Positions 18,933-26,850 of a DNA stretch of 64,000 nt are shown here, in pieces; the stretch's first letter is position 1, and every line of letters starts with the position of its first letter. The notes under the pieces are model-generated. The model was not told the DNA's origin, did not search any database, and worked only from the letters and a program-made list of their open reading frames with translations. The DNA comes from Nocardioides turkmenicus (GTDB lineage Bacteria > Actinomycetota > Actinomycetes > Propionibacteriales > Nocardioidaceae), in the NCBI RefSeq assembly GCF_011045035.1, contig NZ_JAALAA010000016.1, positions 1 through 64,000 of the forward strand, read 5' to 3'. The position numbers and the translations under genes were made by a program.

Positions 18933-19928
18933 GTGGATCTCGACGCGTATCTGGCTGCTACGGCGGCCGACCGGACCCGGCTCGAACAGCTCCTGGACGA
19001 GCGGCGGCTGAGCGGTGCCCAGGCCGACGAGCTGGTCGAGCTCTACCAGCGGGTGAGCACCCAGCTGTCGGTCGTCCGCAGCAACGCGCCCGACCCGACC
19101 GTCGTCCAGCATCTCTCGGTGCTCCTGGCCGCGGCCCGCAACCGCACCACGGGCACCCGGACGAGCACCTGGTCGGGCTTCCTGCGGTTCTTCACCCATC
19201 GGTTCCCGGCCGCGCTCTACCGGCTGCGGTGGTGGTGGCTGGGGATGATGGCCGCCAACGTGATCGTCACCGCGGTGATGATCTGGTGGCTGCTGCGCCA
19301 CCCGGAGGTCGAGCAGTCGCTGCTCGGGCCGGAACAGGTCAGGCAGCTGGTCGAGCACGACATCGAGGGCTACTACAGCGAGCACGCCGCCTCGTCGTTC
19401 GCCACCCAGGTCTGGGTCAACAACGTCTGGGTCTCGTTCATCTGCATCGGCCTCGGCGTGCTCGGGCTGCCGGTGATCTACTCGATGTTCCAGAACATCT
19501 CCAACCTGGCGATCCTCGGCACCCTGATGCACCGCCACGACCGCGGCGGACTGTTCTGGGGCCTGATCCTTCCCCACGGGCTGCTCGAGCTCACCGCCGT
19601 CTTCGTCGCCGGGGCCGTCGGGCTGCGGCTCTTCTGGTCCTGGATCGACCCCGGCTCGCTGACTCGCGGGCAGTCGATGGCCCGGGAGGGCCGCACCGCT
19701 GGCGGCATCGCCCTCGGCCTCATCGTCGTCCTGCTGATCTCCGGCATCATCGAAGGCTTCGTCACCCCCTCGCCCCTGCCCACCTGGGCTCGCGTCGGCA
19801 TCGGCATCGTCGCCGAGCTCGCCTTCTTCGCGTACGTCTTCATCGTCGGCCGCGCCGCCGCCTCCCGCGGCGACACCGGTGACATCGACGAGCGGCTTCT
19901 CGAGGACCGCGTCGCCACGCAGGCGTAG
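18933..19928 (+). CDS. Stage II sporulation protein M-like (SpoIIM/DUF95) membrane protein
   Basis: 331 aa with about five membrane segments. 'VDLDAYLAATAADRTRLEQLLD' starts the cytoplasmic N-terminus; 'FLRFFTHRFPAALYRLRWWWLGMM' leads into TM1, and the SpoIIM core 'FATQVWVNNVWVSFICIGLGVLGLPVIYSMFQN' and 'LPHGLLELTAVFVAGAVGLRL' follow. No other sporulation gene is near; in actinobacteria this family goes with DUF58/MoxR clusters and probably acts in envelope processes. GTG start at 18933, chosen because upstream in-frame sequence is unrelated low-complexity antisense to the RDD gene. Confidence 0.87.
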   Translation: MDLDAYLAATAADRTRLEQLLDERRLSGAQADELVELYQRVSTQLSVVRSNAPDPTVVQHLSVLLAAARNRTTGTRTSTWSGFLRFFTHRFPAALYRLRWWWLGMMAANVIVTAVMIWWLLRHPEVEQSLLGPEQVRQLVEHDIEGYYSEHAASSFATQVWVNNVWVSFICIGLGVLGLPVIYSMFQNISNLAILGTLMHRHDRGGLFWGLILPHGLLELTAVFVAGAVGLRLFWSWIDPGSLTRGQSMAREGRTAGGIALGLIVVLLISGIIEGFVTPSPLPTWARVGIGIVAELAFFAYVFIVGRAAASRGDTGDIDERLLEDRVATQA

Positions 19929-19943
19929 ATGTAGGCTCGATCC

Positions 19944-20336
19944 GTGAGCATCCCGGGCCACGGTGAGGACGATCCAGTCGTCGTGGTGGATGCGTGGGAC
20001 GGTCCGGTCACGTTCAGGACGAGCAGCATCAACAGGCCGCTGGCCGTGCCCGAACGGCTATGGCGAGTCGAGCCTACGGCGACAACCGGCGTTGTGGCGT
20101 TGCCAAGCCATCTGTTCTGGTCGCCAGCGGGAGCAAGGTTCGATCTCTCCGATCGCCGCACTCGTCGGTTGGTCTATTCAACCGTCATGCTCGAGGGACG
20201 TCCGGAGGATGTCGCCGAGTACGTAGATGGTGAGCTCCTGGATGAGATGTGGGATGACGAGCTCTGGCCGCGGGACATCGGCGACTTCTGGCGGCCGGCG
20301 GTCAATGCCTATCGCGAGGCCAGCGCTCAGAGCTGA
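19944..20336 (+). CDS. Hypothetical protein inserted in the SpoIIM/DUF58 cluster
   Basis: 130 aa, soluble, acidic, GTG start 15 nt after the SpoIIM gene. No family recognised. Visible features: an N-terminal beta-rich half ('VVVVDAWDGPVTFRTSSI', 'ATTGVVALPSHLFWSP', 'FDLSDRRTRRLVYSTVML') and a helical acidic C-terminal half ('EDVAEYVDGELLDEMWDDELWPRDIGDFW'). GC content is lower than its neighbours, particularly over 20040-20230, which may mean recent acquisition. It converges on the DUF58 gene with a 10-nt overlap. Could be an orphan immunity- or antitoxin-like protein, but nothing shows that directly. Confidence 0.65.
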   Translation: MSIPGHGEDDPVVVVDAWDGPVTFRTSSINRPLAVPERLWRVEPTATTGVVALPSHLFWSPAGARFDLSDRRTRRLVYSTVMLEGRPEDVAEYVDGELLDEMWDDELWPRDIGDFWRPAVNAYREASAQS

Positions 20337-21628
20337 CCGGTGGCCTTGAGCTGCAGGTAGTGGTCGGCGAGAGCGGGCGGGAGGGACTCGGCGTCGGCGT
20401 CGACGATGTCGACGCCGAGGGTGCGGAGCATGGCGGCGGTGTGGTCGCGGCGGCGGAGGGTCTGCTCTGCGGCGGCCGCGGCGTAGACGTCGTCCAGGTT
20501 GTCGCGGGAGGCGGCGGTGGTCTCGAGCTCGGGGTCGCGCACGGAGGCGAGGACGACGCGGTGGTGCTGGGTCAGGACGGGGAGCACGGGGAGGAGTGAC
20601 TCCTCGATCGCGTGCGGGTCGAGCGGCGTCAGCAGCACGACGAGCGCACGGTGGCGGCCGAGGCTCGCGACCGCACCGGCGAGCTGGGACCAATCGGCCT
20701 CGGCGATGACCGGCTCGAGATCGGCCATCGCCTCCTGCAGGCGCTGGGTGACGTCGCGCTGGCCGGCGAGGCGGACCCGGGAGCGGACCCGGAGATCGCC
20801 GGCGAGGAAGTCGATCCGGTCGCCGGCTCGGGAGGCGATGGCGGCGAGCAGGAGCCCGGCGTCCATCGCCGAGTCGAGCCGCGGCACCCCGCCGCCGGCG
20901 CCCTCGACCCGGGCGGCCGAGGTGCGGGAGGTGTCGAGCACCAGCACCACGCGACGGTCCCGCTCGGGCTGCCAGGTTCGGACCACGACGGTGCGGGAAC
21001 GGGCGGTGGTGCGCCAGTCGATGGAGCGTACGTCGTCACCGCGGACGTACTCCCGCAGCGAGTCGAACTCGGTGCCCTGCCCACGCACTCGCACCGCGGC
21101 GCGGCCGTCGAGCTCGCGCAACCGCTGGAGCCGTGACGGGAGGTGCTTGCGGGACTCGAAGGCGGGGAGCACCCGCACCGATCCCTCGATCGGGATCGTG
21201 CGCTGCCGGGCGCCGAGGCCGAGCGGTCCGAAGGCGCGCACCGTCACGCCCAGCGCGCGCAGGTCCCCGCGGCGGCGCGGCCGCAGCGGCGTACGCAGCC
21301 TGGTGCTGTCGCCGCGATCGAGCCGGATCCGATGGCGGTTCTGAGTGGCCCCGGCGGTGGGCTGCCAGGCATCACGCACCAGCGCCCGGACGCGCCGGGT
21401 AGGGGAGCGGACCAGAAGCTCCGAGGTCGTCGACTCGCCCAGCCGGATCCCGCCCAGGCGTACCCGGCTGATCTCCAGTGCCGCCGGCTTCGGCGCCAGG
21501 AGTACGTCGAGGAGTGCGAGCACCACCACGAGCACGACCCAGATCGCGGCCGTGCTCGCCGCCGGTCGGAGGACGACCGGGACGATGCCCGCCAGCAGGA
21601 GCAGCGGTACGCGCCAGGTGATCGTCAT
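20327..21628 (-). CDS. DUF58-domain protein (vWA-like)
   Basis: 433 aa. Two N-terminal membrane helices (~5-40) anchor a cytoplasmic domain. The DUF58 signature 'GTEFDSLREYVRGDDVRSIDWRTTARS' (~205-235) precedes a von Willebrand A-like fold with 'VVLVLDTSRTS' as a MIDAS-like motif. DUF58 proteins are partners of MoxR ATPases, thought to act together in chaperone-like maturation of envelope or metal enzymes. Start ATG at 21628 overlaps the MoxR stop by 4 nt, so the two are coupled. Confidence 0.9.
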   Translation of the reverse strand: MTITWRVPLLLLAGIVPVVLRPAASTAAIWVVLVVVLALLDVLLAPKPAALEISRVRLGGIRLGESTTSELLVRSPTRRVRALVRDAWQPTAGATQNRHRIRLDRGDSTRLRTPLRPRRRGDLRALGVTVRAFGPLGLGARQRTIPIEGSVRVLPAFESRKHLPSRLQRLRELDGRAAVRVRGQGTEFDSLREYVRGDDVRSIDWRTTARSRTVVVRTWQPERDRRVVLVLDTSRTSAARVEGAGGGVPRLDSAMDAGLLLAAIASRAGDRIDFLAGDLRVRSRVRLAGQRDVTQRLQEAMADLEPVIAEADWSQLAGAVASLGRHRALVVLLTPLDPHAIEESLLPVLPVLTQHHRVVLASVRDPELETTAASRDNLDDVYAAAAAEQTLRRRDHTAAMLRTLGVDIVDADAESLPPALADHYLQLKATGQL

Positions 21629-22620
21629 CGGGGAACGGGGACGGCGCCGATGGCGGAGCTCAGGACCTGGCTGACCTGGACACCCTCGAGCTCGGCTTCG
21701 GGGCGCAACGCGAGCCGGTGCGCCAACGTCGCGTGGGCGAGCGACTTCACGTCGTCGGGGGTGACGAAGTCGCGGCCGGCGAGCCAGGCCCAGGCGCGGG
21801 CGGACCGGAGCAGCGCGGTGGCGCCGCGCGGGGACACCCCGGCCGACAGTGACGGAGACTCGCGGGTCGCCCGGGCGATGTCGACGATGTAGCCGGTGAC
21901 CTCGGGCGAGACCTGGACGGTCGTCACGTGCTGCCGAGCGGCCTCGATGTCGGCGCCGGACGCCACCGCACGGACTCCGGCGCCGGCGACGTCGCGCGGG
22001 TCGAAGCCGGCGGCGTGCCGGGTGAGGATCTGCACCTCGTCGGCGCGCTCGGGTACCGGCAGGACGACCTTCAGCAGGAACCGGTCCAGCTGCGCCTCGG
22101 GGAGCGGGTAGACCCCCTCGTACTCGATCGGGTTCTGGGTCGCGGCGACCAGGAACGGCCGCGGCAGCGCGCGGGTGACTCCGTCGACGGAGACCTGCCC
22201 CTCCTCCATCGCCTCGAGCAGCGCCGACTGGGTCTTCGGTGGGGTGCGGTTGATCTCGTCGGCGAGGAGCAGGTTGGTGAAGACCGGCCCCTCCCGGAAG
22301 GTCAGCGAGCCGTGGGAGGACTCGACGACCATCGATCCGGTGATGTCGCCGGGCATCAGGTCGGGGGTGAACTGCACCCGGCGCGTCTCGACCGACAACG
22401 CGGCGGAGAGCGACCGCACCAGCAGGGTCTTGGCGGTGCCGGGTACGCCCTCCATCAGCACGTGGCCGCCGCACACCAGCGCGACCAGCAGCCCGGAGAC
22501 CGCGGCGTCCTGACCGACGACCGCCTTGGCGACCTCGGCCCGGACCGCGGTGAGTCGCTCGCGTGCACCGTCGGGCGACACGGACGGGACGGTCTCGGGT
22601 CCGGTCGTGGGTTGGGTCAT
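21625..22620 (-). CDS. MoxR-family AAA+ ATPase
   Basis: 331 aa. Walker A 'GVPGTAKT' (residues 58-65), Walker B 'LLLADEINRTPPKTQSALLEAMEE', sensor 'VAATQNPIEYEGVYPLPEAQLDRF' and the arginine-containing lid region are all present. MoxR ATPases work as chaperones for vWA-domain partners, here the DUF58 protein directly downstream. It overlaps the DUF4350 gene upstream by 4 nt. Confidence 0.93.
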   Translation of the reverse strand: MTQPTTGPETVPSVSPDGARERLTAVRAEVAKAVVGQDAAVSGLLVALVCGGHVLMEGVPGTAKTLLVRSLSAALSVETRRVQFTPDLMPGDITGSMVVESSHGSLTFREGPVFTNLLLADEINRTPPKTQSALLEAMEEGQVSVDGVTRALPRPFLVAATQNPIEYEGVYPLPEAQLDRFLLKVVLPVPERADEVQILTRHAAGFDPRDVAGAGVRAVASGADIEAARQHVTTVQVSPEVTGYIVDIARATRESPSLSAGVSPRGATALLRSARAWAWLAGRDFVTPDDVKSLAHATLAHRLALRPEAELEGVQVSQVLSSAIGAVPVPR

Positions 22621-23759
22621 GGGTGTCGTACCTCTTCCTCAAGGGCCGCCAGCGCGTTGGCCAGCGTGATCAGGTCTTGGTCGTTCTCGATCGGGGCGTC
22701 GGTGAGCAGCGCGGAGACCTCGAGATCGGGTCGTCCGGTGTGGTGGGCGACCGCGCGTACGACGGCCTCCGGGGTGGCCTCCCGGCCCAGCCGCAGCCGC
22801 TGGGTCAGGCGGGTGCGGGCGGCCTGCCGCAGCATCGTCACGGCATGGGTGCGGTCGCCGGCTCGGCGGTAGAGCCGGCCCAGGCTGCGGGTCGTCTCCC
22901 CGGCGCGGACGTGGACCGGCAGCGGCTCGACCGCCAGCGGACCCAGCCGCCGGCCGCGAACGATGGCGAAGGCGACGACGGCGAGCAGCAGGAGCCACAA
23001 GGCCGGGCCGATCCAGCGCGGCAGCAACGATGCAGGGGAGTGGGCCTCATCGGGTGCGAGGTCGTCGATGGACGGGATGTACCAGACCAGGTGGTCGCTC
23101 TCGCCCAGCAGCCGCAGCGCCACCGCCGCGTTGTCCGCCCGCAGGATCTGGTCGTTGGTCAGCACCTGCGGCGCACCCCAGACGGTCAGCCCGTCGGCGG
23201 GCGCGAGCACGGCGCCGCCCTCGTGCGGGAAGCAGGAACCGGCGTCGTACGCGGTGACCGCGTCGGCATGGATGCTGAGCCCCTCCCAGCGCGGGTCGTC
23301 GCAACGCGCCTCGACCGTCTCGGGGGTCTGTGCGACCGCGTAGGGGACGCCGAGCATCGCCGAGACGTACGGCGCGGGCTCGGCCAGGATGAGGTCGCCG
23401 GCGTCGGCGGTGCGCTCCCGAAGCCGGGAGGCGGTGTCCTCGCCGAGCGCGTCGGTGCCGGTCACGAAGACGGTCGTGTCCGCCTCGATCTCGGCGTCGT
23501 CCAGGGCCTTGGACGAACGGACGACGTCGACCTCGACCCCGTGGTCCTCGAGCACCCGGACCAGCGCCCGGGCGCCGTCGGGATCGGGGCTCTCGGGGTC
23601 GTAGGCCGCATAGGACTCGCCGCCCTTCGGCGTCGCGACGTACGCCAGCACGACCGCGGTCACGAAGGCCAGCGCGACGATCAGCAGCGGCCGGTTCCGG
23701 CGGAACCAGCCCTGTCGAGAGGCGGTCGACTCCGCTGCGTCCACAATCTGCGTCGTCAT
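22617..23759 (-). CDS. DUF4350-domain membrane protein
   Basis: 380 aa. TM1 at ~26-45, an extracellular DUF4350 domain (~55-230: 'GARALVRVLEDHGVEVDVVRSSKAL', 'FVTGTDALGE', 'WGAPQVLTNDQIL'), TM2 at ~255-273, and a cytoplasmic helical C-terminus. Two cysteines in the outside domain (CDDPRWEG, SCFPHEG) may form a disulfide. Function unknown; family members are a standard component of the DUF58-MoxR-DUF4350-DUF4129 operon. Confidence 0.87.
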   Translation of the reverse strand: MTTQIVDAAESTASRQGWFRRNRPLLIVALAFVTAVVLAYVATPKGGESYAAYDPESPDPDGARALVRVLEDHGVEVDVVRSSKALDDAEIEADTTVFVTGTDALGEDTASRLRERTADAGDLILAEPAPYVSAMLGVPYAVAQTPETVEARCDDPRWEGLSIHADAVTAYDAGSCFPHEGGAVLAPADGLTVWGAPQVLTNDQILRADNAAVALRLLGESDHLVWYIPSIDDLAPDEAHSPASLLPRWIGPALWLLLLAVVAFAIVRGRRLGPLAVEPLPVHVRAGETTRSLGRLYRRAGDRTHAVTMLRQAARTRLTQRLRLGREATPEAVVRAVAHHTGRPDLEVSALLTDAPIENDQDLITLANALAALEEEVRHP

Positions 23760-24367
23760 CGCGCCACCGCCAGCTCCTGCTCGAGAGCGAGCACGCCCTC
23801 GGCCTGCTCACGGGTGGCGGGGTGATGCCCGTAGAGCACCTCGTTGAACAGCTCCGCGGCCTGCCCGGCGCGACCGTCGAGCGACATCTCCCGCTCCAGG
23901 CTGGCCGCGACCTCGGCCGCGGTGAGTCCCGGGTCCTCGGCGAGCCGGCCGCGCTCGACCTGTCGCCGGGCCAGCGCCCGGAACCCGTCGATCACCGCCG
24001 TGCCATGATCACCCGCAGCGTACGCGGCCTCGGCCCGCGCCCGGAGCGCGGCAGCGGAGAGCGACTCGTCGGTGAGGACGTCACCGTTGCGGTCGCGGGC
24101 GACCCGGGGACTGCGCCGGGCACGCGAGACCAGCAGGCCGATCCCGACCAGGAGCAGCGCGAAGACGACCATCGCGGCGACGGTCTGCGCCCACGGCACA
24201 TCGCCGGCGGAGGGAATGCCGTCGGACAGGGTGCGCTCGATCCAGCGCATGATCCGCTCGATGAGGTCGAGGTCGTGGTATTCGGGCCTGGCCAGCTCGC
24301 GCTGGAGCCAGGAGCGACCCTCCTCCGGCGTCGGCGCCAGGGGAGGGGTCTGTTGGAGAAGGATCAT
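23756..24367 (-). CDS. DUF4129-domain membrane protein
   Basis: 203 aa. One membrane helix at ~67-90 with an outside N-terminus; the DUF4129 domain occupies ~110-195 ('LRARAEAAYAAGDHGTAVIDGFRALARRQVERGRL', 'LTAAEVA', 'FNEVLYGHHPATREQAE'). In longer actinobacterial proteins this domain sits behind a transglutaminase-like domain; here it is alone. ATG at 24367 overlaps the upstream gene's stop (ATGA), and its own stop overlaps the DUF4350 start, so the operon is fully coupled. Confidence 0.87.
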   Translation of the reverse strand: MILLQQTPPLAPTPEEGRSWLQRELARPEYHDLDLIERIMRWIERTLSDGIPSAGDVPWAQTVAAMVVFALLLVGIGLLVSRARRSPRVARDRNGDVLTDESLSAAALRARAEAAYAAGDHGTAVIDGFRALARRQVERGRLAEDPGLTAAEVAASLEREMSLDGRAGQAAELFNEVLYGHHPATREQAEGVLALEQELAVAR

Positions 24368-25458
24368 CGGCTCAGCAGCCCGGCCTGCTCCATCAGCTCG
24401 ACCTCGTAGGACTCCTTGCGGATGCGCTGGTCGAGATACTGCAGGTTGGTCACCGCGCCGCTGAACGGTGCCACGATCGCGGCGGCGACCACCGTCGAGA
24501 TCGCACTGCCGGCGATGGTCGCGATGAAGTAGAGGTCGGGCTGCGCGATACCCACGAAGCTGGCGACCAGGCTGATCGGGACAGAGACGATCTGGGAGGC
24601 GAAGCCGACGATCAGGGTGGCCAGCAGCCAGATCCCGAAGAGCCGCCAGAACTGACGCGTCGACAGCTGCCAGGCACGCCGGAACGCGCCGAAGACCCCG
24701 GTCCGCTCCAGCATCAGCGCCGGCACCGCGAGCAGGTAGAGCCGCACCGTCAGGAAGAGCGTGGCCACGATCAGGAGCAGGAACATCAGGATGCCGACCA
24801 GGATGGCCGGGATCGGGCTGTCGACCACGATCGCGAGCACCACCACCGGTGTCACCGCGACCGCGAGGACCAGCACGTAGACCAGCCCGGTGAACAGCGC
24901 GAGCCCGATCAGCCGCCACCGGTTGCCATAGGTCGCCGCCCACGCTTGAGCGAGGGTGAGCTTGCGGCCGATCGCCGCGGCGTGAGCGACGTGGGAGATC
25001 ATCCCGGCGACCAGGATCGCGCCGATGGCCTGCAGGACCGAGCCGACGAAGAAGGAGCCGAAGGCGACCAGCATGCCGATGATCTCGGAGTTGCCCGGCT
25101 CATAGTCGGGGTCCTCGATCGTGGTGCCGAACCACTCCAGGCTGTCGCCGGTCACGGTCATCGCCGTCGTCACCCCGAGCGGGATGGCCATCGCGACCGC
25201 CGCTACCAGGACCGAGGCGCCGACCGTGGCGCCGGGGTTGAAACGTACGAGCCGGAACGCGCCGTCGAGCATGTCGCCGAGGCCGAGCGGCCGCAGCGGG
25301 ATCGCCCCCGGCTTGTGAGCCGGCGGCAGCGGCTGAGGCCAGGCCGGCTGGGTCCAGGCCGGCTGGGGCTGGGCCGGTTGCGGCTGGGGGGAGGTCGGCG
25401 GGGTCGCCGGGCCCTGCTGAGGTTGCTCACCCGGTGGGGGTGGCCACACTCCTGACAT
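24364..25458 (-). CDS. Multi-TM protein with Pro/Gln-rich N-terminus (GDPD membrane-domain-like)
   Basis: 364 aa. The first ~55 residues are a Pro/Gln/Trp low-complexity stretch with repeated 'QPAW' units; then 'IPLRPLGLGDMLDGAFRLVRFNP', the typical start of the membrane domain often labelled glycerophosphodiester-phosphodiesterase membrane-like, and about six membrane helices. No catalytic GDPD domain is present. First gene of the leftward operon that continues into DUF4129, DUF4350, MoxR and DUF58. Function unknown. Confidence 0.8.
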   Translation of the reverse strand: MSGVWPPPPGEQPQQGPATPPTSPQPQPAQPQPAWTQPAWPQPLPPAHKPGAIPLRPLGLGDMLDGAFRLVRFNPGATVGASVLVAAVAMAIPLGVTTAMTVTGDSLEWFGTTIEDPDYEPGNSEIIGMLVAFGSFFVGSVLQAIGAILVAGMISHVAHAAAIGRKLTLAQAWAATYGNRWRLIGLALFTGLVYVLVLAVAVTPVVVLAIVVDSPIPAILVGILMFLLLIVATLFLTVRLYLLAVPALMLERTGVFGAFRRAWQLSTRQFWRLFGIWLLATLIVGFASQIVSVPISLVASFVGIAQPDLYFIATIAGSAISTVVAAAIVAPFSGAVTNLQYLDQRIRKESYEVELMEQAGLLSR

Positions 25459-25872
25459 GCTGATGCTCCTCGTCGCGACGGCCGGCGATCTCGCTCGGTT
25501 GGGGGCATCCTCTCAGAGCGACCCAGACGGCATCGTTGATTTGGACCCACCTGCGGACGCGTGACAAGATTCTCTGGTTGCTCCAGTGAATGTGCGCTGG
25601 GGTGTGCACACCTTGACTACTGAATCGCGTCACCTGAGCAGGCTGATCAGCCTGTCCGGATGTGGTCTGTGGTCGCCGTGTGCCCATCCCGAAGGCGTGG
25701 TTCCAGTGAAGCTGATGGTGAAAGTTCCCGTCGAGAAGTCCGGCGACGCTTGTGAAAAATAAGCGACACGCCCGACCGCGGGGGTCGGAGCCAGAGGTGA
25801 GCAACCGGGCCGACTCAGCCGGAGGAAGCCTGTAGCACGCGGCACGCTGACCAAGAAGGACGAGAGAGACAG
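25459..25872. promoter_or_regulatory. 414-bp divergent region upstream of the S10 operon
   Basis: No gene seen. Contents: palindrome GGTGTGCACACC (25601-25612) directly followed by a TTGACT -35-like hexamer (25613-25618); a perfect 16-bp palindrome CAGGCTGATCAGCCTG (25639-25654); an AT-rich GTGAAAAATAA that may be a -10 region; the leader element at 25763-25784; and an rpsJ ribosome-binding site around GGACGAGAGAGA. The left side must also contain the promoter of the leftward membrane-protein operon. Confidence 0.6.
25763..25784 (+). promoter_or_regulatory. Leader element shared with the str operon (rpsJ copy)
   Basis: Begins GCGACACGCCCGACC, ends CGGGGG, and matches 21 of 22 positions of 12050-12071. 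Here CCGACC and GGTCGG (25772-25777 and 25783-25788) can pair as a hairpin. It lies ~90 bp before the rpsJ start codon. Confidence 0.6.
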
Positions 25873-26181
25873 ATGGCGGGACAGAAGATCCGCATCAGGC
25901 TCAAGGCCTATGACCACGAGGTGATCGACACCTCGGCGCGAAAGATCGTGGACACGGTCACCCGTACGGGTGCCAAGGTCGCCGGCCCGGTGCCGCTGCC
26001 GACCGAGAAGAACGTGTACTGCGTCATCCGCTCGCCCCACAAGTACAAGGACTCGCGCGAGCACTTCGAGATGCGCACCCACAAGCGCCTCATCGACATC
26101 ATCGACCCGACCCCGAAGACTGTTGACTCCCTCATGCGGCTCGACCTGCCTGCTGGTGTCGACATCGAGATCAAGCTCTGA
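25873..26181 (+). CDS. rpsJ: 30S ribosomal protein S10
   Basis: 102 aa, full length, ATG start. 'GQKIRIRLKAYDHEVIDTSARKIV' and 'THKRLIDIIDPTPKTVDSLMRLDLPAGVDIEIKL' are diagnostic. S10 is part of the 30S head and also the NusE partner of NusB in antitermination. First gene of the S10 operon, preceded by a long leader. Confidence 0.98.
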   Translation: MAGQKIRIRLKAYDHEVIDTSARKIVDTVTRTGAKVAGPVPLPTEKNVYCVIRSPHKYKDSREHFEMRTHKRLIDIIDPTPKTVDSLMRLDLPAGVDIEIKL

Positions 26182-26191
26182 GGTTGACGAC

Positions 26192-26848
26192 ATGACGATC
26201 GAACGCAACGTGAAGGGTCTCCTGGGCACCAAGCTCGGCATGACCCAGCTGTGGGACGAGAACAACGTCGTCGTCCCCGTGACCGTCATCGCGGCGAACA
26301 CCAACGTCGTGACCCAGGTCCGCACGCCCGAGGTCGACGGCTACAACGCCGTGCAGATCGGCTACGGCGAGATCGACGGCCGCAAGGTGAACAAGCCGGG
26401 CGCCGGCCAGTTCGAGAAGGCCGGCATCACGCCGCGCCGCCACCTGGCCGAGATCCGCACCGCCGACGCCGCGTCGTACTCCGCCGGCCAGGAGCTCCCC
26501 GTCGACACCTTCGCCGTGGGCGAGGAGATCGACGTGACGGGCACCTCGAAGGGTAAGGGTTTCGCGGGCACCATGAAGCGCCACGGCTTTGCCGGTGTCA
26601 GCGCTTCCCACGGTGCTCACCGCAACCACCGCAAGCCGGGATCGATCGGCGCCTGCGCCACCCCGGGTCGCGTGTTCAAGGGCGTCCGCATGGCCGGCCA
26701 CATGGGTACCGACACCGTCACCACCCAGAACCTCACCGTGCACGCCGTCGACACCGAGAAGGGCCTCATCCTGGTCAAGGGCGCCATTCCTGGCCCCAAG
26801 GGTGGCCTCGTGGTCCTCCGCTCGGCTGCTAAGAAGCTGGAGGCCTGA
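26192..26848 (+). CDS. rplC: 50S ribosomal protein L3
   Basis: 218 aa, usual length. 'GLLGTKLGMTQLW' start and the loop 'GTMKRHGFAGVSASHGAHRNHRKPGSIG', which reaches toward the peptidyl-transferase centre. The ATG at 26192, 10 nt after rpsJ, fits the family N-terminus MTIERNVKG. Confidence 0.97.
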   Translation: MTIERNVKGLLGTKLGMTQLWDENNVVVPVTVIAANTNVVTQVRTPEVDGYNAVQIGYGEIDGRKVNKPGAGQFEKAGITPRRHLAEIRTADAASYSAGQELPVDTFAVGEEIDVTGTSKGKGFAGTMKRHGFAGVSASHGAHRNHRKPGSIGACATPGRVFKGVRMAGHMGTDTVTTQNLTVHAVDTEKGLILVKGAIPGPKGGLVVLRSAAKKLEA

Positions 26849-26850
26849 TC

